Shown here piece after piece: positions 53,625 to 62,207 of a DNA stretch of 64,000 nucleotides. A program made the translations under genes and the position numbers. The notes below the pieces were generated by a model. That model was not told where the DNA came from and made no database searches. It saw only the letters and a program-made list of their open reading frames with translations. Positions within the stretch are counted from its first letter, which is position 1, and each line of letters starts with the position of its first letter. Source of the DNA: an uncultured Paracoccaceae bacterium (GTDB taxonomy: Bacteria > Pseudomonadota > Alphaproteobacteria > Rhodobacterales > Rhodobacteraceae); the NCBI GenBank assembly GCA_943787785.1, contig CALSNT010000011.1, forward strand, positions 186,001 through 250,000. The letters are read 5' to 3'.

Positions 53625-54234
53625 CCTCTCGGCACAGATTTGCGTTGCGCTTTCACAGCTCGCACCAACAGCCAGCCCAGGATGACCGTTAACGCGCTTC
53701 CCATCAGGAATGCGACCGAACTGGAAAGCAGGCTGGCGATCTGGTTGATCCGGTCGGCGAACGTGTAGCCAAGGCCGACATAAACCGTGACCCAAATTAA
53801 CTCTCCGGCGACGTCGGCGATCGTGAAACGCAGCCAGGAAAGGCGGTTCGCCCCTGCGACGAAATTGACCCAGGGTCCAAGCGGGGCGAACAGCCATGTG
53901 CTGAAGAAAACACCGACGTCGCCCCAACGCTGGATGAGTACCCGCGCGCGCGTCAGAAGGGCACGGCGCGCTTTGGAATCGTGCGAGGCGATCGAGTATC
54001 TTGGTGCCGCCAAAGCGACCCAACGAAAAGCCAGTCTGGTCGCCAAGAATTGCCCCGCCCCAGCGAGGCTGCAAAGACGGTTGCTATGTTCAGGTCGCCT
54101 GACGCTGCGAAAGCGCCAGCTGACAGCATCACCACTGCGGTCGGGATCGGCACGGCAAGGCACGAGATATAGGCCGAGCAAAACACAACCCAGACACCAT
54201 AGCTGGCGACAAACGACAGCAGGGTGTCAGTCAT
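53621..54234 (-). CDS. DedA/SNARE-associated membrane protein, two apparent frameshifts
   Basis: About 204 residues, corrected. DedA proteins are inner-membrane lipid transporters or scramblases. Pieces in three frames join to MTDTLLSFVASYGVWVVF, AVPIPTAVVMLSAGAFAASG, GAILGDQTGFSLGRFGG and FFSTWLFAPLGPWVNFVAG, which is the DedA order. The breaks are an extra G-C pair in the runs at 54053-54061 and a shift near 53979-53984. Starts at an ATG overlapping the upstream gene. Confidence 0.8.
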
Positions 54235-54593
54235 TCCGTCGTGCCCGCTCGGCCCGTTCGGCGGCAATGGCTGCATTCAACCGCTCGCGCAGTTCCTCGA
54301 CCGTGATACCCTCGCTCAAACGCAATGTCCTGCAGCCGGACAGGGCGACCCTCGCGCGATGGCGGGCTGGCCAGTGCATCGACAATCACTTTCGGTGGCA
54401 CCTGCCAGGAATTCGCAACATAGCGGATCGTCATCCAACCCTCGATGGTCTGGTTGCGGTGCGCCGGGTCATTCCAGTAGATCGCGGACGAGATTACGCG
54501 GATGCCGAAGAACAGCGTGATCGCGAAAGCCGCGGTGAAGCCCATAAGCAACAGCCTGTTCGTGGCCCAAAGTTTGCGAAATGTCCTGATCAT
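54227..54593 (-). CDS. Single-pass membrane protein of unknown function, one apparent frameshift
   Basis: About 121 residues. One membrane helix near the N-terminus (LLLMGFTAAFAITLFFGIRVI) and a conserved-looking periplasmic part (WNDPAHRNQTIEGWMTIRYVANSWQVPPKVIVDAL). As read, the end derails after RLQDIAF. Removing one A from AAA at 54318-54320 gives LSEGITVEELRERLNAAIAAERAERARRND and a stop inside the dedA start, which looks far more natural. I do not recognise a named family. Confidence 0.65.
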
Positions 54594-55778
54594 CTAGCTG
54601 AGCCTCCGCATCCCGCGCCCCAACCCCTCCAGCGTCAGGGGCACCATCCGGTCCGCCCCCCACAATTCGCGTACCATACCGATGCTTTGGGTATATCCCC
54701 AGTGATCCTCGCGCACCGGGTTGATCCACAAATGGCGCGGCCACTGCTCGGCGGCGCGGGTCAGCCAGGTGCTGCCGGCCTCGGCGTTCCAATGCTCGTT
54801 CGCGCCACCGGGCATGGCGATCTCATAAGGGCTCATCGAGGCGTCGCCGACGAAGATGCAGGTCCAGTCGGGGCCATAGGTGCGCAGGATGTCCTCGGTC
54901 GGGGTCTGGGCGTTCCAGCGGCGGCGGTTGTCGCGCCACACGCCCTCATAAAGGCAATTGTGGAAGTAGAAGGCTTCGAGGTGCTTGAATTCGCTGCGCG
55001 CGGCGCTGAACAACTCCTCGACCATCTGTACGTGCGGGTCCATCGAGCCGCCGGCGTCGAGAAACAGCAGAACGCGCACCGCGTTGCGCCGTTCCGGGCG
55101 GGTTTTGACATCGAGGAAGCCTTCGCGCGCGGTGGCGCGGATGGTGCTGTCGAGGTCCAACTCCTCATGCGCGCCTTCCCTTGCCCAGCGTCGCAAGCGT
55201 TTCAGGGCGATTTTCATTGTGCGGGTGCCAAGCTCACGGGTGTCGTCGAGGTTGGCAAATTCGCGCTTGTCCCAGACTTTCACCGCGCGCTGGTGGCGGC
55301 TTTCCTTCTGCCCGATCCTTACGCCCTCCGGGTTGTAGCCATAGGCCCCGAACGGCGAGGTTCCGGCGGTACCGACCCATTTGGACCCACCCTGATGGCG
55401 GCCCTTCTGTTCCTCCAGCCGCTTCCTGAGCGATTCCATCAACTTGTCGAAACCGCCGAGGGCTTCGATCTCCGCCCGCTCCTCTGCCGTCAGGTGTTTT
55501 TCGGCGAGCTTCTCCAGCCAGTCGGCGGGCAGGTCGAGCGCTTCGATCACCGCCTCAGGGGTGATCTCGGCCAGGCCCTTGAAGGCGTCCGCGAAGGCGC
55601 GGTCAAACCGATCGATCTTGGTTTCGTCCTTCACCAGCGCGGTGCGGGCGAGGTAGTAGAACGCGTCGACATCATGGGTCGCCAGCCCAGCGTCCATCGC
55701 TTCGAGGAACACCAGATATTCGCGTGGTGTCACCGGTACTCCGGTGCGGCGCAGTGTGTCGAAGAAATGGCCGAACAT
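54594..55778 (-). CDS. VWA domain protein of the CoxE type
   Basis: 394 residues. The N-terminal helical part (FFDTLRRTGVPVTPREYLVFLEAM) leads to a von Willebrand A fold with the metal site LFLDAGGSMDPHVQM, in which the first Ser of DxSxS is Gly as in much of this family, and FVGDASMSPYEI later. Such proteins work with MoxR ATPases in maturing complexes. The only MoxR in the window is at 6433-7272. It ends three bases before the next gene's start on the same strand. Confidence 0.88.
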   Translation of the reverse strand: MFGHFFDTLRRTGVPVTPREYLVFLEAMDAGLATHDVDAFYYLARTALVKDETKIDRFDRAFADAFKGLAEITPEAVIEALDLPADWLEKLAEKHLTAEERAEIEALGGFDKLMESLRKRLEEQKGRHQGGSKWVGTAGTSPFGAYGYNPEGVRIGQKESRHQRAVKVWDKREFANLDDTRELGTRTMKIALKRLRRWAREGAHEELDLDSTIRATAREGFLDVKTRPERRNAVRVLLFLDAGGSMDPHVQMVEELFSAARSEFKHLEAFYFHNCLYEGVWRDNRRRWNAQTPTEDILRTYGPDWTCIFVGDASMSPYEIAMPGGANEHWNAEAGSTWLTRAAEQWPRHLWINPVREDHWGYTQSIGMVRELWGADRMVPLTLEGLGRGMRRLS

Positions 55779-55794
55779 CGCGGGTGGCCCCCCG

Positions 55795-55959
55795 TCAGAG
55801 CATGCGGTCGATGAAGATCGTCAGGAACATTGCGACGATACCAAAGGCAATGCCAAATCCGGCGGCGTATTGCGCCATGTCCTTGCGGTTGCCCTTCAAT
55901 GCGCGGGCGCGCATCGCGCCGAATATCGCCCCGATGACCAGACCTGCGATGACAATCAC
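55795..55959 (-). CDS. Small two-helix membrane protein
   Basis: 54 residues from a GTG at 55959 that overlaps the DUF2927 stop (GTGA), the arrangement seen repeatedly in this genome. The two helices are IVIAGLVIGAIFGAMRA and AAGFGIAFGIVAMFLTIFID, separated by a basic loop (RALKGNRKDMAQ). A longer start at 56052 is possible but runs into the DUF2927 gene. Function unknown. Confidence 0.6.
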   Translation of the reverse strand: MIVIAGLVIGAIFGAMRARALKGNRKDMAQYAAGFGIAFGIVAMFLTIFIDRML

Positions 55960-57336
55960 AGCGGTAACCTGCCACGGCGTGGCGACAGAGCAGCGATTTC
56001 TGACACACGGGCGCGGACGGATCGGTCGTCGCCAAATCCATAGCGCGCCCATCCCAGCGCTTCGGTGCGTACAACGCGCGCTTCGGCGGCGCGGTCGGTC
56101 AGGTCCAGTGCTTCGGCCTTGACCATAAGCAGCGTCGCCAGAAGGGCGGCGTTTTCAGCGCGCTCGACGATGGCGACGTGCTGGTTCACGATGCCAATTG
56201 CAGCTTCGGTATCCCCGGCAGACAACGCAAAGGCGGCCAATTGCATCGCCACATGCGCAGCATGGAGCTGAGTGTCGCCGCTTGCCGCATAAATTGTGCC
56301 AGATTGCAGGAACGAGGCCAGCGCCAGATCAGGGTCAGACGACAGCGTTAGGCGCCCCTGCGCGAAAAGGCTGAAGGCCAGCCGGTTATCGTTCCATCCA
56401 TTTCGCCTGGCAATCGCCACGGCGCGTTTGGCCGCCGCACGTCGGCCACTACTGGAAATCTTTGGACCCAACGCATTTTCGATGGAATTGATCCAATCGC
56501 GACTGGTATCGCCGCGGGCTCCGCCGCCCTTGTTGCGCCCGCTCGGATTGATCCTTGCCAGAATGCCGGGAAGCTTGGCTGCAACCTGCGCACGGGTCAT
56601 GCCGGATCGCAGTTCGGGAGCGTAGAACGTGCGTAGGATCAGCATGTCAAAACCGGTCAGCACGGTGTGGAAATTATCATCGTTGAAGACCGAGTCGCTG
56701 AGCCGATAGAGGTCGTTTAGCGGGCCGAGGGACTGGGCCACTTCCTCATGCAGACAATCGCGGACCTCCTGGGGGGCAACGTCTCCGGGGATGAAAATCG
56801 CCATCCGATCGCGTGTTCGCAGCGTGGTCCAGTCAACCAGGGACACCACGTCGGTTGCGGCGGAATTCATCCCAGCTGCTGATACGCGGGACGACAAAGC
56901 AGGCGGCTTGCGGGACCGCGCGTTGCAACTTGCCGCGCGGCACAACCTCGACCGTGATGTTGGCCGTCGCACCGGGGCTGACCTGAGTGATGTCGATCCC
57001 GGCTTCAGAGCGCAGGCGGCCCAGAAGACGTGCCAGATCGCGGTTCAATCCGGCAGGTGGGCTGCCGGTCACACGCAGAGTGACGGGGCCTTCGAACCGT
57101 GTCAGCACCGGTAATTCGCGGCCGCTTTCCAGCATGAACGCAAGATCTAGGAAATCCTCGGCCAGCGCCGCATTCGACCGGATCGGCCGTGCAGGGCGCG
57201 CCGAGGCAAAGGTTTTCATCGCCGGTAGGGTCGAGGGCGAGCTGTCGCGACGCCCGGCGAAATCGGTCATCGGCAGGCTCATGTCTGCACAGGCCGTCAG
57301 GAACACCAAGGCCGATATCACGAATAGTCGTTTCAT
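55956..57336 (-). CDS. DUF2927 lipoprotein, one apparent frameshift
   Basis: About 459 residues. The N-terminus is a lipoprotein signal with Cys at residue 16 (LVFLTACAD). The DUF2927 core includes VPQAACFVVPRISSWDEF in the first frame and DVVSLVDWTTLRTRDRMAIFIP, CLHEEVAQSLGPLNDLYRL and VFNDDNFHTVLTGFDMLILRTFY in the second; the frames meet at about 56845-56855. A C-terminal TPR-like helical half follows. The family is common in Rhodobacteraceae and has no assigned role. Confidence 0.78.
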
Positions 57337-57777
57337 GCCGGGCGGTTATAACGGATAAACGGGGTCAGTGTAGCGACCCGATCATAAAGTCGGCGGGCTG
57401 TGGCATTAAAGTCCTGCGTCAGCCAGTAGACCGACGGGCAGCCTGCGGAGTCGGCTGCGGCATAGACTGCCTCGATCAACGCACGGCCTGCGCCTGTGCC
57501 GCGAACGGACGGATCAGTGTAGAGGTCTTGCAGAATAGCAGACATTCTCGATTTTCCAGGCGTGGCGGTGGAACAGATAGTGGGTCAGCCCGACAGGACG
57601 GCCGTCAGCCTCGGCAATCAGGCACGTGAAATCCTGCGGGTCATCGCCAAGCAGGCGGGCGAATGTGGTCTTGTAAACGTCCTCGGTCACGGCGGTTTCG
57701 TAGTACTCGAGATACCCGGTCCAAAGGCGACGCCAATCAGCTTCGTCAGCGGCGGTCAGGGGGCGGATAGTCGTCAT
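57333..57777 (-). CDS. GNAT-family N-acetyltransferase, one apparent frameshift
   Basis: About 147 residues. TTIRPLTAADEADWRRLWTGYLEYY begins the fold, LQDLYTDPSVRGTGAGRALIEAVY carries the acetyl-CoA loop (RGTGAG), and SVYWLTQDFNATARRLYDRV closes it. One extra base in the AA at 57534-57535 splits the gene between ENVCY and LQDLY. Its stop overlaps the DUF2927 start (ATGA). Substrate unknown. Confidence 0.82.
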
Positions 57778-58025
57778 ACGCTGGTGGCCTGTGGATGTGA
57801 GACAGAACGCTGGTATTGAGGATTATGCGGGCGGAACAGTCGCTTCGGACTTGGTACAACATGACCCGCATGAAGGCCATCGCACTTGACGTAGCCTGGG
57901 AAACACGCGTGTCGTGTGGATGGTCCAAGGGATCAGATACCGGCGGGAAGATTCGGCAATCCAGGATGAAATGTCAGGTCGAAACCGCTGATCTTGACCA
58001 GATAATTCCAAGCCAATGCGGCGCG

Positions 58026-58439
58026 CTACCCGGGATGATCCGGAACTACCGCGATTCCGCTGATTTCGACCAATAGTGCCGGATCAACAAGCCCGGCGAT
58101 GCGAATCCCGGTGGTAGCCGGTCCGTCGGTGCCCGACAGGGCCTCGCGACGTGCATCCGTTATCGCCGCGTAGTCCGCCTGATCGACGTAGTAGGTGGTG
58201 ATCGAGACGAGGTCGTTCAGTGTCCCGCCTGCGGCCTCGATAATCCGGGCAATGCAGGTCATGACATGGCGGGTCTGTGCACCGGCGTCACCGGGATGTA
58301 CCACCGCTCCGGCTTCGTCCCAGGCCACTTGCCCGGTGATGTGAAGGCGGCGCCCCGAAGGCTCCAGGACGCCGTGGTTCATCGGGAAATTGGCGCGCGG
58401 CCAAGACCCACTGGGGTTCAGGTTGCGCCTGTTGCTCAA
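58026..58439 (-). CDS. RidA/YjgF family protein
   Basis: 137 residues from a TTG at 58439 that overlaps the gap stop (TTGA). RidA proteins hydrolyse reactive enamine/imine intermediates. Visible parts are NHGVLEPSGRRLHITGQVAWDEAGAVVH, QTRHVMTCIARIIEAAGGTLNDLVSITTYY and the end LVEISGIAVV. The usual CIRxxE arginine segment is altered, so catalytic activity is uncertain and it may belong to an Rid subgroup other than RidA. Confidence 0.8.
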   Translation of the reverse strand: MSNRRNLNPSGSWPRANFPMNHGVLEPSGRRLHITGQVAWDEAGAVVHPGDAGAQTRHVMTCIARIIEAAGGTLNDLVSITTYYVDQADYAAITDARREALSGTDGPATTGIRIAGLVDPALLVEISGIAVVPDHPG

Positions 58440-59439
58440 ATCAGTTTGCCCATGGCCACAGCCGTATCCGACATGCGGTTCGAGAAGCCCCATTCATTGT
58501 CGTACCAGGTCAGGATGCGCACGAAGTTGCCAGGCTGTACCTTGGTCTGCTGACTGGCGAAGTTGGAGCTTTCCGGATCGTGGTTGAAATCGCCCGAGAC
58601 CAACGGCTCGTCCGTATATCCCAGCACGCCTTTCAAATGGCCCTCGGAGGCCGCTTTCATTGCGTTGTTCACATCGTCCACGGTGACCGATTTCTTCAGC
58701 ACGACCTTCAGGTCGACGCAGGAGACATTCGGCGTTGGCACCCGTACGGACGACCCATCCAGAATGCCGTCCAATTCCGGCAGGACAAGCCCCAACGCCT
58801 TGGCCGCGCCGGTGGAAGTTGGGATCATGTTCAGTGCCGCAGCGCGGGCGCGATAGAGGTCTTTGTGCATTGTATCCAGCGTCGGCTGGTCGCCGGTGTA
58901 ACTGTGGATCGTGGTCATAAATCCGGTCGTGATGCCGAATTCTCTGTGCAGCACCTGCGCGACGGGGGGCGAGGCAGTTGGTGGTGCAGGATCCATTCGA
59001 GACGACGTGGTCGTCGGCAGTCAGCGTGTCATGGTTTGACGCCGTAAACGATGGTCTTGTCTGCACCCGCTCCTGGGGCGGAGATCAGCACCCGGCTGGC
59101 ACCGTTTTCCAGGTGGATTGCCGCCTTGTCGCGCGCTGTGAAGATTCCGGTGCATTCCAGGACGATATCAACATCGCCCCAGGGCAGCTCTGCCGGGTTG
59201 CGGATTGCCGTGACTTCTATTGGGCCGCGCCCGACGTCAATTGTGGTGTCGGTGGTCGTCACCGTTGCCGGAAACCGACCGTGCACCGAGTCATAGCGCA
59301 ACAGATGGGCGTTGGTCTCAACCGGGCCAAGGTCATTGATTGCAACAACCTCGATATCCTTGCGACCATTTTCGATAATCGCGCGCAGTACGTTGCGGCC
59401 AATACGACCAAATCCATTGATGGCGACTTTGACGGCCAT
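58436..59439 (-). CDS. gap: Glyceraldehyde-3-phosphate dehydrogenase, two apparent frameshifts
   Basis: About 333 residues once corrected. [20 protein letters not shown] starts the NAD-binding fold, [12 protein letters not shown] holds the catalytic Cys, and the C-terminal domain ends [17 protein letters not shown]. The frame shifts twice by one extra base: TTT at 59033-59035 and the G6 run at 58964-58969 (plus strand). A broken gap gene would be costly, so sequencing error is the simplest reading. Start at 59439 gives the standard N-terminus. Confidence 0.92.
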
Positions 59440-59504
59440 GGGAAGACTCCTTCGTTGCAGGTTGCCCCTGCGATATCGCCGTCGCGAAGCCGAGGCAACC
59501 ACCC

Positions 59505-59645
59505 CTAGCGCCAGAAGGCGACCCATTCGATCAGGTCAAGGAATTGGCGGGCGAGGAAAAGGGTGGCCCCGTATCCCAAAAGGTAGTCGGCAATAAGGGC
59601 GATGAGGATAAGAATAGCCAGCCATAGGGCGACGCGATTGGTCAT
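59505..59645 (-). CDS. Small single-helix membrane protein upstream of gap
   Basis: 46 residues from the ATG at 59645, with GGAG upstream. [19 protein letters not shown] is a membrane helix and [21 protein letters not shown] an amphipathic C-terminal stretch. It lies 65 bases before gap on the same strand and may be in its transcript. Function unknown. Confidence 0.65.
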   Translation of the reverse strand: MTNRVALWLAILILIALIADYLLGYGATLFLARQFLDLIEWVAFWR

Positions 59646-59823
59646 GGAAATGGGGCTCCGGAAAACAATGGTGTCGTGGCGGCGTTTTGGCGGCCGATCG
59701 TGTCGCGCCACTTTGCCATGCAGCATTCCAATCTGCCAGAGTCGCCGTGCATTTGAACCATACGGTGCGCCAGTGAGAGCCATCGATTCAGATGATTGTC
59801 ACGCCCCGAAAAGTATTTTTCTG

Positions 59824-60131
59824 ATGAAACTCGCCAATCACTCTCTCACACTGGCCCTTGGAATGACCATGCTGCCGCTGCCCCGGCACCGGTTACAGCG
59901 GAAACGTTGTTTGAATGCTATGCCCACACCCATGATGGATGTTTCCTGCCTGCCGGCGAGCCACCGTGTTCCGACGAAACCTATCAGTTCTTCTTGGCGG
60001 CATGTGATGCCGAGGCAAAGGACGCCGACGCGCGGAACTTCAGCTTTTCAGCGCCGAAGGGCCTCAGCCAGCCGGAGCGCAGCAAGTTTATGCAAATGAA
60101 GCGGTTCATGGCGCGTAAAGGCTTGCGCTGA
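59824..60131 (+). CDS. Small secreted four-cysteine protein, paralogue 1 (apparent frameshift in leader)
   Basis: From the ATG at 59824 the frame encodes a signal-like leader (MKLANHSLTLALGMTM). One base then appears to be missing around 59872-59890, and the next frame continues AAAPAPVTAETLFECYAHTHD. The mature domain has four cysteines (FECYA, DGCFLPA, PPCSDE, LAACDAE) and ends MKRFMARKGLR. It matches paralogue 2 at 61885 in 52 of 74 positions counted by eye. I know no family for it; it is probably periplasmic with two disulphides. Confidence 0.7.
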
Positions 60132-60191
60132 TCCGTGACCGCCGCGCAATCAGGGCTGTGCATTTGACCGCGCAGCCCTAAATTGCCGTCA

Positions 60192-60557
60192 ATGAATGAT
60201 TTTACAACGTTCCTCGGGCGACTGCTGCTTGCTGCGCTGTTCATGGCTGGCGCGGTGCAAAAGGCACTCGACCCATCCCCGGCGCAAGCGCTTTTGGCCG
60301 GGCAGGGCTGGCCGATTTGGCTGATCTGGCCTGCGCTAGCCTTCAATGCGGCGGGCGCGGCCGCGCTGATCCTTGGCGTTGCCCTCAGACCCGCCGCCGC
60401 CGCGCTGGCCGCCTATTGCGCGGTGACCAGCCTGTTCCACTTCATCCCAGATGATCCATGGCAAATGACGATCTTCGTCAAGAACTGGGCAATTGCCGGG
60501 GGGCTACTGGTATTGGCTGCGCAGGGGGGCGGGCGTTGGGTGCTGCATAAAGATTGA
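60192..60557 (+). CDS. DoxX family membrane protein
   Basis: 121 residues with four helices and the DoxX pattern: FLGRLLLAALFMAGAVQKAL at the start, a central NAAGAAALILGVAL helix and the FIKNWAIAGG-like segment (FVKNWAIAGGLLVLA). DoxX proteins are small inner-membrane proteins linked with quinone or thiol redox chemistry in some species. It lies between the two paralogous cysteine-containing secreted proteins. Start chosen at the ATG; a TTG nine bases upstream is possible. Confidence 0.82.
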   Translation: MNDFTTFLGRLLLAALFMAGAVQKALDPSPAQALLAGQGWPIWLIWPALAFNAAGAAALILGVALRPAAAALAAYCAVTSLFHFIPDDPWQMTIFVKNWAIAGGLLVLAAQGGGRWVLHKD

Positions 60558-60616
60558 ACCGTTCACCAGGTTGCGACCACCTACAAGTAGTTCCGCAACC
60601 AACCAAAGGGTGAAAA

Positions 60617-60619
60617 GAA
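60617..60619. repeat. 3-bp target duplication (GAA), left copy
   Basis: GAA directly before the left end of IS element B; repeated at 61883-61885 after its right end. Confidence 0.65.
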
Positions 60620-60680
60620 AGAGGTGGTCTTGCTTTTTCGACCATTCTGCAGCCTTGCTAAGGTAGACCATGGTTTGGTT

Positions 60681-61511
60681 TTAGGCTGCTAATTTCATTG
60701 GTTCTGTTTTGCTGACATAGGCCTCGTCAGGGGTCAAGATGCCGTGGGTCGAATGAGGTCGTTCAGCATTGTAATAGGCCAACCATTTTCCAATGCCCGC
60801 CTTGGCCTGTGACCCTGTTTCAAAGGCGTGTAGATAAACGCATTCGTACTTGAGGGACCGCCAGAGCCGCTCAATCATCCGATTGTCGATCCAGCGGCCC
60901 TTACCGTCCATGCTGATCTTGATCTTCGCATCGGTCAGGACGTCAATCCAATCACCGCTGGTGAACTGGCTACCCTGATCGGTGTTGAATATCTCCGGTG
61001 TGCCGTGTTTGGCCAATGCCTCTTTCAAGGCTTCAACGCAAAAAGTGGTGTCCATGCTATTCGAGAGCCGCCATGCCAGCACCTTACGGCTATGCCAGTC
61101 CATGATTGCTACCAGATACAGAAAGCCCCGTTGCATTGGGATATATGTGATGTCGGCGCACCAGACCTGGTTTGGCCGGTTGATCACAATATTCCTGAGC
61201 AAATACGGCCATATCTTGTGCTGAGGGTGCTTCTTGCTCGTGTTAGGCTCCTGGTAGATCGGAACCAATCGCATGAGCCGCATCAAGCGACGCACACGGT
61301 GACGGCCGCACTTGTGGTTGTTCCGCTTCATGTACCGGGCCATTTGGCGCGACCCATACCACGGCGTCTCCAAAAATTGCTTGTCGATGATCTCCATGAA
61401 CCGCAGGTTCTCCGCACTTTCGCCCTTCGGCTGATAGTATAGGTTCGACCGTGCCAGCGTCAGCAGCGCGCACTGACGCCGAACACTCAGCTTATGATCC
61501 TTGCTCACCAT
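60681..61511 (-). CDS. IS3-family transposase OrfB
   Basis: 276 residues. HTH_21-type start (LSVRRQCALLTLARSNLYYQ), then the DDE domain: VWCADITYIPM, FNTDQGSQFTSGDWIDVL and the Glu in DNRMIERLWRSLKYE. Its ATG overlaps the orfA end by seven bases next to an A6 run (AAAAAATGG), a typical programmed -1 frameshift site for making OrfAB. Confidence 0.92.
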   Translation of the reverse strand: MVSKDHKLSVRRQCALLTLARSNLYYQPKGESAENLRFMEIIDKQFLETPWYGSRQMARYMKRNNHKCGRHRVRRLMRLMRLVPIYQEPNTSKKHPQHKIWPYLLRNIVINRPNQVWCADITYIPMQRGFLYLVAIMDWHSRKVLAWRLSNSMDTTFCVEALKEALAKHGTPEIFNTDQGSQFTSGDWIDVLTDAKIKISMDGKGRWIDNRMIERLWRSLKYECVYLHAFETGSQAKAGIGKWLAYYNAERPHSTHGILTPDEAYVSKTEPMKLAA

Positions 61512-61816
61512 TTTTTGCCTCGCGTCCCCAGCAGTTGACGCGAGGCATCCGCTAAAAAATCTCGCTCCACCACCAACTGCCCAATCTTTGAATGCAGCTT
61601 CTCAACTTCAGCCGCGCTGACCTCCGGTGCTGGATCTCTACCACGCCGCTCAAAGGCTGATGTCATGTTGTCCAAGGCCGCACGTTTCCAAGTGCTGATT
61701 TGGCCGGAATGGACGCCATACTTCTTGGACAGCTCCGAAAGCGTCATCTCCTCGCGGATCGCATCAAGCGCAACACGCGCCTTAAACTCCGCTGAATGGT
61801 TCTTCCTCTTTGTCAT
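61505..61816 (-). CDS. IS3-family transposase OrfA
   Basis: 103 residues. The helix-turn-helix HSAEFKARVALDAIREEMTLSELSKKYGVHSGQISTWKRAAL is followed by a helix (EVEKLHSKIGQLVVERDFLADAS) that resembles the leucine zipper of IS3 OrfA proteins. The stop lies just after an A6 run used for frameshifting into orfB. Confidence 0.9.
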   Translation of the reverse strand: MTKRKNHSAEFKARVALDAIREEMTLSELSKKYGVHSGQISTWKRAALDNMTSAFERRGRDPAPEVSAAEVEKLHSKIGQLVVERDFLADASRQLLGTRGKKW

Positions 61817-61882
61817 CTCAGATCGTCTTTCTCACTAGTCGATCTACCTTAACTAATGGTCCGAAATCTTGCGACCACCTCT

Positions 61883-61885
61883 GAA
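61883..61885. repeat. 3-bp target duplication (GAA), right copy
   Basis: GAA directly after the right end of IS element B; its last A is the first base of the ATG of paralogue 2. Confidence 0.65.
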
Positions 61886-62195
61886 TGACAGTCCCCAGCA
61901 GTTCGTTTCAGCATAATTGTCGCGTTGGCAACGCTCGGCGGTACCCCGGCGGCCCTCGCCGCGGATGGCCAGTTCGAATGTTACGCCGAGGTCCATGATG
62001 CCTGCTTCCTTCCGGCCGATGAAGAGCCGTGCTCGAAAGAGACCTACGAGTCCTTTCTGGCGGCGTGCGACGCCGAAGCCGAGGATGCCAAGGCCGTGAA
62101 CTTCAACTTCGGAGCGCCGAAAGCACTGTCAAGTCAGCAGCGGCAAAAGTTCGTGGCGATGAAACGGTTTTTTGGCGCGCAAGGGTCTGCGCTGA
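61885..62195 (+). CDS. Small secreted four-cysteine protein, paralogue 2, separated from its ribosome site by IS element B
   Basis: The ATG at 61885 followed by removal of one C in CCCC at 61893-61896 gives a signal peptide MTVPAVRFSIIVALATLGG ending PAALAADG. The mature part has FECYAEVHDACFLPA, EPCSKETY and LAACDAEAEDA. Removing one T from T6 at 62168-62173 gives the ending MKRFLARKGLR, the same as paralogue 1, with a stop at 62195. Its ribosome-binding sequence now lies on the far side of the IS, so expression depends on the element. Function unknown. Confidence 0.7.
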
Positions 62196-62207
62196 CCGCG
62201 CCCGCGA

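Larger units (their letters stand above)
60620..61882 (-). mobile_element. IS3-family insertion sequence B (1263 bp)
   Basis: Complete element with imperfect inverted repeats of about 28 bases: left AGAGGTGGTCTTGCTTTTTC and right (reverse complement) AGAGGTGGTCGCAAGATTTC. It carries orfA and orfB and is flanked by a 3-bp GAA duplication. It inserted between an AAAGGG ribosome-binding sequence (60605-60610) and the ATG at 61885 of paralogue 2. It differs from the IS3-family element at 35382-36800 in ends and proteins. Confidence 0.85.

Noticed and set aside
57816-58076. Plus-strand frame of 86 codons between GNAT and RidA genes
   Set aside because: No family resemblance, no ribosome site, and it runs into ridA on the other strand; the intergenic part (57778-58025) shows nothing else.
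60566-61880. Direct repeat TTGCGACCACCT at 60566-60577 and 61869-61880 as a long target duplication of IS element B
   Set aside because: The right copy lies inside the element's inverted repeat; the left copy is outside by about 40 bases, so it does not frame the element. The GAA duplication fits the ends and the family better.
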